Origin: Oscillospiraceae bacterium
GTDB lineage: Bacteria; Bacillota; Clostridia; Oscillospirales; Ruminococcaceae
Direction: 5' to 3'
NCBI GenBank assembly: GCA_030153485.1
Contig: JAGUQX010000008.1
Coordinates: 124,001 to 188,000 of the forward strand
Length of the DNA stretch: 64,000 nucleotides
Shown here: positions 18,414-27,287 of the stretch, piece after piece
How positions within the stretch are numbered: position 1 is the first letter of the stretch
Layout: each line of letters starts with the position of its first letter
Position numbers and translations under genes: made by a program
The notes under the pieces: model-generated
Told to the model about the DNA's origin: nothing
What the model saw: the letters and a program-made list of their open reading frames with translations, nothing else
Databases searched by the model: none

Positions 18414-19480
18414 TATTGTATTATTCCTCCGCCAGCTACTATATTATCAATATATATAACAGCAGATTGGCCTTTTGTTATAGCCCGTTGTGGTTTATCA
18501 AATTCTATAGAGGTGATATTATTATCTATAAAATAAATTTTTCCAGAAGCTGATTTAGCTTGATTCCTTATTTTAATATTTAGAGATATATTAAATAAAG
18601 TAGATTTATCAACAAGCCAATTTGTATCAGATATATTACATTGGTTTGAAAACAGATGAATTTCATCACAAAGAGTTATTTCTTTTGTTATAGGGTCCAA
18701 TTTTGATACAAACATAGGCTTATTAAATGTTATTCCTAAACCTTTTCTTTGTCCTATTGTGTAGTTCCAAAAACCTTTATGTTTACCTAGTATATTTCCG
18801 TTTATATCAATAAAATTTCCCCTTGGAGAACATTCAAAAGTATATCCTTCTAAAAAAGTATTATATCCATTTTTATCTATAAAACAAATTTCCTGACTAT
18901 CTTTTTTACTACTAATTTTTCCCAAATTATATTTTTCTGCTAACTCTCTAACTTGGGGTTTAGTGTATTCTCCCAGTGGAAAAAGAGTTTTTTCTAGATG
19001 AGATTTTGGTATATTATATAAAAAATAACTTTGATCTTTTTTATCATATTCTGCTTTTGCTAAAAATATTTGCCCGTCTTTATGTATTATTTTTGCATAA
19101 TGTCCAGTAGATATATAATCAAATCCCATCGACATAGCTTTATTATAAAAATGATCAAATTTTATTGATTTATTACATACAATACAAGGATTTGGAGTTT
19201 TTCCATTTTTATATTCTTCTACAAAATAATCAACTACATTAGTTTTAAATACGTCTTTAAAATTAAATGTATAATGAGGAATTCCCAGTATATCGGCTAT
19301 GTCTTTTGCATCGTTTACATCGTCTATAGAACAGCAAGAATCTTCTCTATCAAAAATATCATCCATAGGATGCCATAATTTAAATGTAACTCCTGTTACA
19401 TCATATCCCATATCTATTAGAAGAGCGGCAGCTACAGAACTATCAACTCCACCACTCATTCCTAGTAAGACTTTTTTCAA
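18413..19480 (-). CDS. mnmA: tRNA-specific 2-thiouridylase MnmA
   Basis: Uses ATP and a sulfur carrier or cysteine desulfurase to thiolate U34 of Lys, Glu and Gln tRNAs; 355 residues. The P-loop is 'GMSGGVDSSVAA'. The catalytic cysteines lie in 'NPCIVCNKSIKF' and 'SQEICFI'. 'SCCSIDDVNDAK', 'STGHYAKI', 'KDQSYFLYNI' and 'NYTIGQRKGLGI' are diagnostic. The start is TTG with AGGAG upstream. It lies ten bases downstream of cysK in a leftward operon; a candidate sulfur donor enzyme is encoded at 23142. Confidence 0.96.
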   Translation of the reverse strand: MKKVLLGMSGGVDSSVAAALLIDMGYDVTGVTFKLWHPMDDIFDREDSCCSIDDVNDAKDIADILGIPHYTFNFKDVFKTNVVDYFVEEYKNGKTPNPCIVCNKSIKFDHFYNKAMSMGFDYISTGHYAKIIHKDGQIFLAKAEYDKKDQSYFLYNIPKSHLEKTLFPLGEYTKPQVRELAEKYNLGKISSKKDSQEICFIDKNGYNTFLEGYTFECSPRGNFIDINGNILGKHKGFWNYTIGQRKGLGITFNKPMFVSKLDPITKEITLCDEIHLFSNQCNISDTNWLVDKSTLFNISLNIKIRNQAKSASGKIYFIDNNITSIEFDKPQRAITKGQSAVIYIDNIVAGGGIIQ

Positions 19481-19490
19481 AATAATTCTC

Positions 19491-20429
19491 CTAAAATTTA
19501 TTATTATAAAGGTCAGTAGATAGATATCTTTCCCCAGTATCAGGAAATATAACTATAATATTTTTATTTTTATTTTCTTTTAAAAGAGCAAGGTTGGTGG
19601 CTGCCTTTAAAGCAGCACCAGAAGAAGGACCAACAATTAGCCCCTCTTCATGTGCGACTAAATTGCAGTGATATGAAGCGTCAAGATATGATATTCTATG
19701 TATTTCATCTATAATATCCATATTTAAAATTTTAGGAATAAATCCAGGACCAATTCCCTGTATTTTATGATATCCAGCAGAATAACCATTTAAAACAGAA
19801 GACTCTTCTGGTTCTACTGCTATTATTTTTATATAAGGTATATGTTTTTTTAAAACCTCACCAACACCTGTGATGGTTCCGCCTGTTCCAACCCCACAAA
19901 CAAAGATATCAATATTTTTATTGGTATCTTTCAAAATTTCTTCTGCTGTTGTGTGTCTATGAATTTCATTATTGGATACATTTTCAAATTGATGTAAAAT
20001 AATAGAATTGGGAGTGTCCTTTTGAAAATCTATAGATTTTTGAATAGCCCCTTTCATACCAAGTGAAGCAGGCGTTAATATAATTTCTGCACCAAGAGCT
20101 TTAAGCATATGAATTCTTTCTATTGACAATGTTTCTGGCATGGTTAGGATAAGTTTGTATTTTTTAGCAGCACATATAAAAGCAAGTCCAATACCTGTAT
20201 TTCCACTTGTAGGCTCTATTATAATAGTTTCAGAGTTTAATAGTCCAGATTTTTCTGCATTAGATATCATAGCGATACTAGTACGATCTTTTATAGATCC
20301 CAGTGGATTAAAGGATTCTAACTTTGCTATTATTTTTCCGTAAGTATTTAGAGATTTATTATAATTTGTTAATTCAAGCATAGGAGTATTTCCAATTAAT
20401 TCTATTAGAGATTTTTTTATATTTGTCAT
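19491..20429 (-). CDS. cysK: Cysteine synthase (O-acetylserine sulfhydrylase)
   Basis: PLP enzyme that makes cysteine from O-acetylserine and sulfide; 312 residues. The PLP lysine is Lys47 in 'NPLGSIKDR'; the substrate loop 'EPTSGNTGIGLA' and the phosphate-binding 'GVGTGGTITGVG' are present. With mnmA downstream, it places cysteine supply next to tRNA thiolation. CysK and CysM cannot be separated firmly, but the sequence is closer to CysK. Confidence 0.94.
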   Translation of the reverse strand: MTNIKKSLIELIGNTPMLELTNYNKSLNTYGKIIAKLESFNPLGSIKDRTSIAMISNAEKSGLLNSETIIIEPTSGNTGIGLAFICAAKKYKLILTMPETLSIERIHMLKALGAEIILTPASLGMKGAIQKSIDFQKDTPNSIILHQFENVSNNEIHRHTTAEEILKDTNKNIDIFVCGVGTGGTITGVGEVLKKHIPYIKIIAVEPEESSVLNGYSAGYHKIQGIGPGFIPKILNMDIIDEIHRISYLDASYHCNLVAHEEGLIVGPSSGAALKAATNLALLKENKNKNIIVIFPDTGERYLSTDLYNNKF

Positions 20430-20463
20430 AAAATGCCTCTATCTATTATAATTTTAGAATAGA

Positions 20464-21468
20464 TTATACAATGTTATATTTAATAAAATTATAGCTATCT
20501 AAGCACATATCTTGAAGAGATTTTTTTGATTCCCAGTTTAAAACTTTTTTTGCTAGTTCAGTATTAGCATAGCAAGACGCTATATCTCCTGGGCGTCTAT
20601 CTACAATATTATAAGGTATATTAATATTGTTTACTTTTATAAAAGTTTTGACAAGCTGTAAAACAGAATATCCTTTACCAGTCCCTAAGTTTATTTTTAT
20701 AATTTCATTATTATTATTTATATAATCTAAAGCTTTAATATGGCCATCTGCAAGATCGGAAACATGGATATAATCTCTAACACCTGTTCCGTCAATTGTA
20801 TCATAATTATTTCCAAATATATTTAGACTATCCAATTGCTTAGTAGCAACTTTTATAATATATGGCATAAGATTATTAGGAATTCCAGAAGGATTTTCTC
20901 CAATAATTCCAGATTTATCTGCACCAATAGGATTAAAATATCTTAATATAGCTATAGACCAAGAAGGATCTGAATTATATATGTCTGTTAGAATATTTTC
21001 TATTATTAATTTAGAATATCCATAAGGATTTGTGGTTGATAGTTTAGCAGTTTCTTTTATTGGAAGATGTTCAGGATTTCCATAAACTGTAGCTGATGAA
21101 CTAAAAACAATTTTTTTACAGTTAAATTCTTTCATTACATTTAGTAGAGATATAGTACCTACTATATTATTATTATAGTATAATAGGGGTTTTTCGACAG
21201 ATTCTCCAACTGCTTTAAGTCCTGCAAAATGTATTACAGATGTTATTTTATATTTTGTGAAAATATGTTTTAAAAAATTAGTATCGCATATATCTGATTT
21301 TAAGAATATTATATTTTTTTTTGTTATGGTCTGCAATTTCTCTATAACAGAGAAATCGCTATTAAATAGATTATCTAATATAATAATTTTATCAGATATA
21401 GATTTTGATAGCTCTACAACAGTGTGAGAACCAATATACCCAGTTCCTCCAGTTATGAGAATAGACAT
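20464..21468 (-). CDS. galE: UDP-glucose 4-epimerase
   Basis: Interconverts UDP-glucose and UDP-galactose with bound NAD; 334 residues. It has the Rossmann 'ITGGTGYIGSH', the catalytic 'YGYSK' (YxxxK) and 'ATVYG', 'RYFNPIGAD' and 'GTGVRDYIHVSDLADGH'. I chose the ATG at 21468, seven bases after GAGG; an upstream in-frame TTG at 21474 would sit too close to the SD. Confidence 0.95.
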   Translation of the reverse strand: MSILITGGTGYIGSHTVVELSKSISDKIIILDNLFNSDFSVIEKLQTITKKNIIFLKSDICDTNFLKHIFTKYKITSVIHFAGLKAVGESVEKPLLYYNNNIVGTISLLNVMKEFNCKKIVFSSSATVYGNPEHLPIKETAKLSTTNPYGYSKLIIENILTDIYNSDPSWSIAILRYFNPIGADKSGIIGENPSGIPNNLMPYIIKVATKQLDSLNIFGNNYDTIDGTGVRDYIHVSDLADGHIKALDYINNNNEIIKINLGTGKGYSVLQLVKTFIKVNNINIPYNIVDRRPGDIASCYANTELAKKVLNWESKKSLQDMCLDSYNFIKYNIV

Positions 21469-21567
21469 AAACAAACCTCACTTTATAATGTTAATAATTA
21501 GAATTATATTGTAATATTTAGATAAAGTCAATTCATAGAAATATCTTATTTAATTATATGATCCTTG

Positions 21568-21596
21568 TTGAAAAATTTATAGAAATTTGGTATATT
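21568..21596 (+). promoter_or_regulatory. Promoter for ispD operon
   Basis: TTGAAA (21568-21573), 17-bp spacer, TATATT (21591-21596). It is the only good promoter in the 183-bp gap between galE and ispD. Confidence 0.6.
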
Positions 21597-21614
21597 TATA
21601 ATAAATTTCTATAA
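21577..21614. repeat. 12-bp perfect inverted repeat flanking the ispD -10
   Basis: TTATAGAAATTT (21577-21588) and AAATTTCTATAA (21603-21614) are exact reverse complements with 14 bp between them, and the putative -10 lies inside. Possible operator; AT-rich composition makes chance symmetry somewhat more likely. Confidence 0.5.
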
Positions 21615-21651
21615 TATATTATTTATAATAAATAAGAAAGAAAGTGATTTT

Positions 21652-22359
21652 TTGGAGAAATTTTCTTTAATAGTTGTAGCAGCAGGAAGTTCGGCGAGAA
21701 TGGGAGGAGTTTCTAAACAGACATTAGTTTTAAACAACATACCTGTTGTTTGTCATAGCTTGATAAAATTTAATAAAATAGGACTTATAAATGACATAGT
21801 TGTAGTTACCAGGTCGGCAGATATAAATCTTGTTAAATATTATGTAAAAGAAAATAATATTACAAAGGTTTTAAATGTTGTAGCAGGGGGGGAAACAAGG
21901 CAGCAATCTGTTTCCAATGGGATGAGATATATTGATGGTCAAACTGAATATATAGCTATACATGACGGTGCAAGACCTCTTATTTTAAAAGAAGATATAA
22001 TAAATGTTTTAAAAAATGCAGTTATATATGGATCTTCTGTATTAGGTGTTAGATCAAAGGATACTATTAAAGAAATTAATGAAGAAGGATTCATTAAAAC
22101 CACATATAAAAGAGATAGTTTAATTCATGCACAAACTCCTCAAGCTTTTAATAAAAAGAATTTTATAGAAAGTTTAAACCATTGTATAAGAAATGGTTTA
22201 GATTTTACAGATGATTCACAAATGTATGAGAAGATGGGATATAAAATATTTTTTACAGAAGGAAGTTATACCAATTTAAAGATAACAACTAAAGAAGATA
22301 TCTTATTGGCTAAAAGTCTTATATTGGATATAGCTGAAAAAGAGAAGGTGGATGGATGA
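21652..22359 (+). CDS. ispD: 2-C-methyl-D-erythritol 4-phosphate cytidylyltransferase
   Basis: MEP-pathway enzyme that makes CDP-methylerythritol from MEP and CTP; 235 residues. The CTP loop '[12 protein letters not shown]' is near the N-terminus, followed by '[10 protein letters not shown]' and 'HAQTPQAF'. The start is TTG 21652; upstream is AAGAAAGTGA. It overlaps ispF by four bases (ATGA). Confidence 0.95.
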   Translation: MEKFSLIVVAAGSSARMGGVSKQTLVLNNIPVVCHSLIKFNKIGLINDIVVVTRSADINLVKYYVKENNITKVLNVVAGGETRQQSVSNGMRYIDGQTEYIAIHDGARPLILKEDIINVLKNAVIYGSSVLGVRSKDTIKEINEEGFIKTTYKRDSLIHAQTPQAFNKKNFIESLNHCIRNGLDFTDDSQMYEKMGYKIFFTEGSYTNLKITTKEDILLAKSLILDIAEKEKVDG

Positions 22360-22835
22360 TAAAAATAGGACATGGGTATGATGTTCATAGATTGGTAGAA
22401 GACAGAAAATTTATCCTAGGGGGTGTAATAATCCCATATAGTATGGGATTATTAGGACATTCTGACGCTGATGTAGTTATTCATGCTGTTATAGATTCAT
22501 TATTGGGTGCAGCTGGGATGGGAGATATAGGATGTTTATTTCCTGATACAGATAAAAAATATAAAGATATATCTAGTAGAGAATTATTAAAATATGTATA
22601 TAAATTATTAATAGATAGTAATTATAGTATAGGAAATATAGATATAACCATTATAATACAAAAGCCATACTTAAAGCCATACGTTGATTTAATGAAGAAG
22701 AATATATCAGAAGATTTAAATATGGAGATAGGATATTTAAATATAAAAGCCACTACAGAAGAAAAATTGGGATTTACAGGGAGAGAAGAAGGGGTTTCTT
22801 GTCATGCTGTATGTATATTAAATATAGATAAATAG
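22356..22835 (+). CDS. ispF: 2-C-methyl-D-erythritol 2,4-cyclodiphosphate synthase
   Basis: Cyclises CDP-ME 2-phosphate to MEcPP; trimer with a zinc site. In 159 residues: zinc ligands in 'GHGYDVHRL' and '[19 protein letters not shown]', then '[11 protein letters not shown]' and '[15 protein letters not shown]'. It is full length. ispE, the intervening step, is not in this window. Confidence 0.96.
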   Translation: MIKIGHGYDVHRLVEDRKFILGGVIIPYSMGLLGHSDADVVIHAVIDSLLGAAGMGDIGCLFPDTDKKYKDISSRELLKYVYKLLIDSNYSIGNIDITIIIQKPYLKPYVDLMKKNISEDLNMEIGYLNIKATTEEKLGFTGREEGVSCHAVCILNIDK

Positions 22836-22886
22836 GTTATCAATTTTTAATATTCAAGCATATAATAGTTTTCAGAGGGTGATAAA

Positions 22887-23114
22887 ATGGATAAAAGAAA
22901 ACTGATTATATTAAGCTCAATAACATATGCATATAGGGCGAGAGATTTTTTATTTAAAAAAGGAATTCAGGTAGCTATATTAAAAACACCTCTAGAATAT
23001 TCTCCCCGAGGTTGTGGATATAGTGTTGAAATAAAGGAAACAATACATAATATTGAAGAAATTTATCTTGAATTAAAATGTGCAAACATAAAAGTTTTAG
23101 GATATGTGGAATAG
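22887..23114 (+). CDS. DUF3343 putative Se/S-carrier-like protein
   Basis: A 75-residue soluble protein with a single cysteine in 'SPRGCGYSVEI'. The length, the N-terminal 'ILSSITYAYRARDFL' and the central 'LKTPLEYSPRGCGYS' fit DUF3343 (putative selenium/sulfur carrier). A cysteine desulfurase-like gene follows 27 bp later, the usual pairing. The conserved Cys is the likely persulfide or perselenide carrier; this is inferred from family and neighbours. The ATG has AGAGGGTGA upstream. Confidence 0.8.
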   Translation: MDKRKLIILSSITYAYRARDFLFKKGIQVAILKTPLEYSPRGCGYSVEIKETIHNIEEIYLELKCANIKVLGYVE

Positions 23115-23141
23115 ATAAATTATTTTATAGAGGTGATTATA

Positions 23142-24281
23142 TTGTTTTATTTTGATAATGCATCGACTAGTTATCCAAAACCTCCTAATATGAAAGAAAA
23201 TCTTTGTTATTCGATAGATAATTTTGGGGGAAATCCTGGAAGAAGTGGACATGATATATCTATGAAAACAGGAGAGAAGATATATCAGGTTCGACAGATG
23301 ATTTCAGAATTTTTTGGATCTGAAATTGAAAATGTTGTTTTTACAAACAATTGCACGGACAGTTTAAACATAGGAATCAAAGGGATTATCTTAAAAGGAG
23401 ATCATATAATAACAACGAATATAGAACATAATTCTGTTCTAAGACCACTTTTTAAATTAGAACAGGATGGTATTATAGATTTATCTATAATAGATGTTGT
23501 TGATAAAACGGATGAAGAGATTATAATTGATATAAAGTCTAATATAAAGTTTAATACAAAATCTATAATTATAAATCACGGATCAAATGTAATAGGTAAA
23601 ATAATGCCAATATCTGATATAGGTATATTATGTAAAAATAATAATGTCATTTTTATTGTAGATGCGGCACAAACAGCAGGTGTTATTGATATAGATATAG
23701 TCAAAAATAATATAAATATTTTATGTATGGCTGGTCATAAAGGACTATATGGATGTCCTGGTATAGGAATTATGATTATAAATAATATAAATGCAGAAAA
23801 TATTAAAACTCTAAAAGAGGGAGGAACAGGGAGTGTTTCTTATGATTTTACACATCCCTTTTTTATGCCTGATAGATTTGAATCAGGAACATTAAATACT
23901 ATAGGTATTATTAGTTTAGAGTGTGGACTAAATTTTATAAAATCTAAAGGGATAAATAATATATATAATTTTGAATATTCTTTATGTAGATATTTATACG
24001 ACGAGCTTTCTAATATGGATAAAATAGAACTTTCTGTTAATAATTATTATAAAGATAAATATGTACCTATAGTTAGCTTTAATGTAAAAGGAAAAAGCTC
24101 TATAGAAGTTGCTGATAATTTAAATGATAAAGGATTTTCATTAAGAGGAGGTTTTCATTGTGCTCCTCTTATACATAAATATTTAAAAACAGATAAAATA
24201 GGTTTAGTTAGGTTTTCGCCATCTACATTTAATAATATGGAAGAAATTAAGTGTTTTTTATCAACTATTTATAATATTTAG
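23142..24281 (+). CDS. Cysteine desulfurase family aminotransferase
   Basis: Class V PLP enzyme of the NifS/CsdB-like group, 379 residues. It has N-terminal 'FYFDNASTSYPKPP', 'NNCTDSLNIGIKG', 'NIEHNSV', the PLP aspartate/lysine region 'VDAAQTAG...MAGHKGLYGCPG', 'FESGTLNT', and a catalytic cysteine candidate in 'RGGFHCAPLIHK'. The start is TTG 23142, five bases after AGGTGA; GTG 23133 overlaps that SD. It probably mobilises sulfur (or selenium) for the small carrier upstream, and could feed MnmA. Confidence 0.88.
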   Translation: MFYFDNASTSYPKPPNMKENLCYSIDNFGGNPGRSGHDISMKTGEKIYQVRQMISEFFGSEIENVVFTNNCTDSLNIGIKGIILKGDHIITTNIEHNSVLRPLFKLEQDGIIDLSIIDVVDKTDEEIIIDIKSNIKFNTKSIIINHGSNVIGKIMPISDIGILCKNNNVIFIVDAAQTAGVIDIDIVKNNINILCMAGHKGLYGCPGIGIMIINNINAENIKTLKEGGTGSVSYDFTHPFFMPDRFESGTLNTIGIISLECGLNFIKSKGINNIYNFEYSLCRYLYDELSNMDKIELSVNNYYKDKYVPIVSFNVKGKSSIEVADNLNDKGFSLRGGFHCAPLIHKYLKTDKIGLVRFSPSTFNNMEEIKCFLSTIYNI

Positions 24282-24358
24282 TATTCTTTATTTAAATATA
24301 TTTTAATCTATGTTATTATAGTAAATAATGTTTATTATTCTAACAGGAGGCATAGTTT

Positions 24359-25237
24359 ATGGAATATATTTCTTATTTTTGGAACTCTATTATTAGTGTG
24401 ATAAACACGTTTTCTTTAGCTGATGTAATAGATATTATTTTAGTTTTTTATCTAGTATATAAAGGTATAAATGTTGTTAAAGAAACAAGAGCGGAACAAT
24501 TAGTTAAAGGGATAATTTTACTTAGCCTAGCTTTCTTTTTTGTAAATATATTTGGTTTGAAAACAATAGGATTTTTACTAGAAAATATATTCCAAATAGG
24601 TATAATTGCAATTATTGTTATGTTTCAGCCAGAATTAAGAAGAGCCTTAGAAAAAGTTGGAAGGACAAAAGTTTCAAAATTTACTGTGTTTGGCGGAAAT
24701 ACAGACGATAATGTAAAAAAAGCTTTAATTTTAAAAAACATAATATCTATAGTTGTGAGTTCTGTTGATAGTATGTCTAAATCTAAGACCGGTGCTCTTA
24801 TAGTTTTTGAAAGACAGACAAAATTGGGAGAACAAATTTCTACAGGAGTTTGCCTAAACGCAAAGATAAGCAAAGAACTTTTAGAAAATATATTTTTTCA
24901 TAATTCGCCGCTGCATGATGGAGCAATTATAATTAGAGATAACCTTATTTTAGCTGCTGCTTGCTTTCTTCCAAAGCCACAAAATGAAGAATTTATAGAT
25001 AGAAAATTTGGAGCACGACATAGAGCTGCAATTGGTATGAGTGAAAATTCTGATGCCATTGTTATTATAGTTTCAGAGGAAAAAGGAACGGTATCTGTTT
25101 CTGATTATGGACAAATTTTTCAGAAAACTTCAAAAGAAGAATTATTATCTTTTTTAACAAAAAAGCTTATATCTGATAATTTTAAAGCCATAAATAATAA
25201 TAAAAGATCCAAATTCTGGAGGATAAAAAATAAATGA
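24359..25237 (+). CDS. cdaA: Diadenylate cyclase CdaA
   Basis: Membrane-bound enzyme that makes cyclic di-AMP from two ATP; 292 residues. Three N-terminal membrane segments (within about residues 15-90) are followed by the DAC domain with 'LHDGAIIIRDN' (DGA motif) and 'GARHRAAIGMSE' (RHR motif). AGGAGG precedes the ATG. It overlaps cdaR. The third gene of the usual trio, glmM, does not follow here. Confidence 0.96.
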   Translation: MEYISYFWNSIISVINTFSLADVIDIILVFYLVYKGINVVKETRAEQLVKGIILLSLAFFFVNIFGLKTIGFLLENIFQIGIIAIIVMFQPELRRALEKVGRTKVSKFTVFGGNTDDNVKKALILKNIISIVVSSVDSMSKSKTGALIVFERQTKLGEQISTGVCLNAKISKELLENIFFHNSPLHDGAIIIRDNLILAAACFLPKPQNEEFIDRKFGARHRAAIGMSENSDAIVIIVSEEKGTVSVSDYGQIFQKTSKEELLSFLTKKLISDNFKAINNNKRSKFWRIKNK

Positions 25238-26505
25238 AGATAAAAATTAATAGATTATTAGGAAATAATGGTATGATTAAAATTGTTTCACTTATTATAT
25301 CTATATTTGCTTGGTTTTTTGTTTCTCTAGTTATAAATCCTGAAATCTCGGTAACTGTTTATGATATTCCAATAAGGTCTAATATAGAGGGATCTACGCT
25401 GGATACAATAGGTTTAAAAGTTGTAGACGGGATGGACACAACAGTTAAAGCTACTATAAAAGGAAAAAGGTATATATTAGGGTCTTTAAATAAAAATAAT
25501 CTTTATGCAGATATTAATTTAAAAAGTATTACTGGGCCTGGAGAATATATTTTAGATTATACAATAAATTTAGATATAGATAAAACTGGAAAAGCTTCTG
25601 ATGATGACTATACTGTTATAAATATTTCTCCTTCTAGCATAGTTGTTAAACTAGATAGGATGATGGAAAAAGAATATGTTATAGAGACAATAACGCCTAA
25701 TATATCGGCTAAAGATGGTTTTATAGTTGAAGAATCATATAATTTATATGATTCTATAAAATTATATGGACCGGAGCAAGATATATTAAAAGTCGATAAA
25801 ATAATTTTAAAAAATGATAAAAAGGCAATTATAGAGAATACACTTGTTTTAGATGGTATTTTGGAATTTCAAAATAAAGAGGGAATAGCTCTGGTATTAC
25901 CGAATATTATTTTACCTATAAATAAATTTGATATAACAGTTCCAGTGTATAAATCTCAAATTGTTTATTTAACTTTTGATTATATAAATTTTCCATCCCA
26001 TTTAAATAAAGATAGTATTAGCCATACTATATCAACTTCAGAAATTAATGTTGGTGTTCCAACAGGAAGTAATAACAATATAACTGATATTAATTTAGGT
26101 ACGATTGATTTTAGAAGGATTGATATAGGATCAGAGTTTACTTTTGATATTGTTCTTCCTTCTGGCTATAAAAATCTTAGTAATGTTACAAATGTCTCTA
26201 TTAAGTTTAATAATGATGATTTTATTTCTGGAAATTATAATGTTTCTAATATTAGAATATTAAATCAGCCATTTGATTTTGATATTGTAATTGATACTAA
26301 GATAGTACAAAATGTTAAAGTTATAGGAAATAAATCTATGGTAGAAAATTTAGCACCTAGTGATATTGTAGGAGTGTTAGACTTTTTTGATACTAAATTT
26401 TCTGAAGGGAAATCATCTGTATCTATTAAATTTGATTTTATAAATGGTGGAAATATATGGGCAGTAGGAGAATATACAATTATAATTACATCTAAGAAAA
26501 AATAA
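25234..26505 (+). CDS. cdaR: CdaA regulatory protein CdaR (YbbR)
   Basis: Regulator of CdaA on the outer face of the membrane; 423 residues. It has one N-terminal membrane segment ('IVSLIISIFAWFFVSLVI') and then repeated beta-rich YbbR domains, visible as recurring 'V....P..I.V.G' strands. Its ATG overlaps the end of cdaA (ATGA-type), so the pair is coupled. A strong terminator begins at its stop codon. Confidence 0.92.
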   Translation: MKIKINRLLGNNGMIKIVSLIISIFAWFFVSLVINPEISVTVYDIPIRSNIEGSTLDTIGLKVVDGMDTTVKATIKGKRYILGSLNKNNLYADINLKSITGPGEYILDYTINLDIDKTGKASDDDYTVINISPSSIVVKLDRMMEKEYVIETITPNISAKDGFIVEESYNLYDSIKLYGPEQDILKVDKIILKNDKKAIIENTLVLDGILEFQNKEGIALVLPNIILPINKFDITVPVYKSQIVYLTFDYINFPSHLNKDSISHTISTSEINVGVPTGSNNNITDINLGTIDFRRIDIGSEFTFDIVLPSGYKNLSNVTNVSIKFNNDDFISGNYNVSNIRILNQPFDFDIVIDTKIVQNVKVIGNKSMVENLAPSDIVGVLDFFDTKFSEGKSSVSIKFDFINGGNIWAVGEYTIIITSKKK

Positions 26506-26548
26506 AATAAAAATGGTATAACTTTATTGTTATACCATTTTTATTTTA
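26503..26548 (+). terminator. Terminator after cdaR, 20-bp perfect stem
   Basis: Arms 26503-26522 and 26529-26548 are exact reverse complements around TTTATT. The core ATGGTATAAC is preceded by A-rich and followed by T-rich sequence. Confidence 0.88.
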
Positions 26549-26598
26549 AAGTATAATATATAACATCTTTCAACAAAATATTATATATTATACTTTAA
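26546..26598. repeat. 18-bp perfect inverted repeat of unknown role
   Basis: Arms 26546-26563 and 26581-26598 are exact reverse complements with a 17-base loop. Each arm holds a TATAAT-like sequence reading inward. No T tract follows. It overlaps the outer edge of the cdaR terminator by three bases. Confidence 0.6.
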
Positions 26599-26666
26599 TT
26601 ATAAAGTTTTTAACTAGGTTTATCTAATTAAATAAAAACTGAAAAGATTTAAACAATTTTGGTATA

Positions 26667-26716
26667 AATAATACCAAGATTAAAGATAATAAAAAACCTT
26701 TAATCTTGGTATTATT
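26667..26716 (+). repeat. 19-bp perfect hairpin just upstream of the mraZ promoter
   Basis: Arms 26667-26685 and 26698-26716 pair exactly around a 12-base loop; the core is ACCAAGATTAAAG/CTTTAATCTTGGT. The downstream sequence has ATCTTGATTTTT, so weak termination is possible. It may insulate the division cluster from upstream transcription. The 344-bp gap 26506-26849 holds this, the two preceding hairpins, the mraZ promoter and the GTGG array. Confidence 0.6.
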
Positions 26717-26719
26717 ATC

Positions 26720-26748
26720 TTGATTTTTGCTATTCAAGTGGTTATAAT
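26720..26748 (+). promoter_or_regulatory. Promoter of the mraZ division and cell-wall cluster
   Basis: TTGATT (26720-26725), 17-bp spacer, TATAAT (26743-26748). Transcription would begin near 26755, just before the main GTGG array. Confidence 0.7.
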
Positions 26749-26819
26749 AGGAGAGAAGTGGTTATTAGTGGTTGAAAGTGGTTGAAAACTATGTGGAAAA
26801 TGTGGAAAATGTGGAAAAT
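26736..26819 (+). promoter_or_regulatory. GTGG repeat array, probable MraZ operator
   Basis: GTGG occurs at 26738, 26758, 26768, 26778, 26793, 26802 and 26811. The first four fall on a strict 10-bp grid within AAGTGGTT/AAAGTGGTTG units. The last three are a 9-bp tandem repeat TGTGGAAAA. A further copy at 26841 is part of the mraZ ribosome binding site. MraZ proteins bind arrays of TGGG- or AAAGTG-type repeats before their own gene, so self-regulation is the natural reading. Confidence 0.7.
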
Positions 26820-26849
26820 GTTTAAAACTTAAAAAAGAAGGTGGAAAAT

Positions 26850-27269
26850 TTGTTAATAGGTGAATATAGTTATAATATTGACCCTAAAGGTAGAATGAAT
26901 TTTCCTTCTAAAATAAGAGACTATCTTTCAGAAATTTTTATACTAACCAAAGGTCTTGATAATTGTTTATTTGTATTTTCTATGGAAGAATGGAATAAGC
27001 TAGCGGAAGATATAAAACGACTGCCTAGATCAAAAGCAGTAGCGATGCAGAGATTTTATTTTGGAAGTGCTCAAGAGATTATTCCAGATAAACAAGGAAG
27101 AATATTAATACCCATAAATCTTAGAGAATATGCAAATATAGAAAAAGAAGTTGTTGTTGTTGGAGCATTAAATAGGGCAGAAATTTGGAATACTGATAGA
27201 TGGAAAAAGGTTTGTGATGATCTTTCAGCAGAATCAATAGCAGAAACAATGGAAGAGCTCGGCTTTTAA
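26850..27269 (+). CDS. mraZ: Transcriptional regulator MraZ
   Basis: Ring-forming DNA-binding protein with two SpoVT/AbrB-like domains that controls the dcw cluster it heads; 139 residues. Both domains carry the signature: 'YSYNIDPKGRMNFPSKIRD' and 'QEIIPDKQGRILIPINLRE'. I chose TTG 26850, which gives 'MLIGEYSYNIDPKGR' as in other members, with GAAGGTGG five bases upstream; GTG 26841 lies inside that SD. Confidence 0.94.
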   Translation: MLIGEYSYNIDPKGRMNFPSKIRDYLSEIFILTKGLDNCLFVFSMEEWNKLAEDIKRLPRSKAVAMQRFYFGSAQEIIPDKQGRILIPINLREYANIEKEVVVVGALNRAEIWNTDRWKKVCDDLSAESIAETMEELGF

Positions 27270-27287
27270 AACGAAGAAGGTGTTATA

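Noticed and set aside
26546..26716. Riboswitch or structured leader before mraZ
   Set aside because: The hairpins lie upstream of the mapped promoter-like sequence and show no known riboswitch core; simple perfect stems only.
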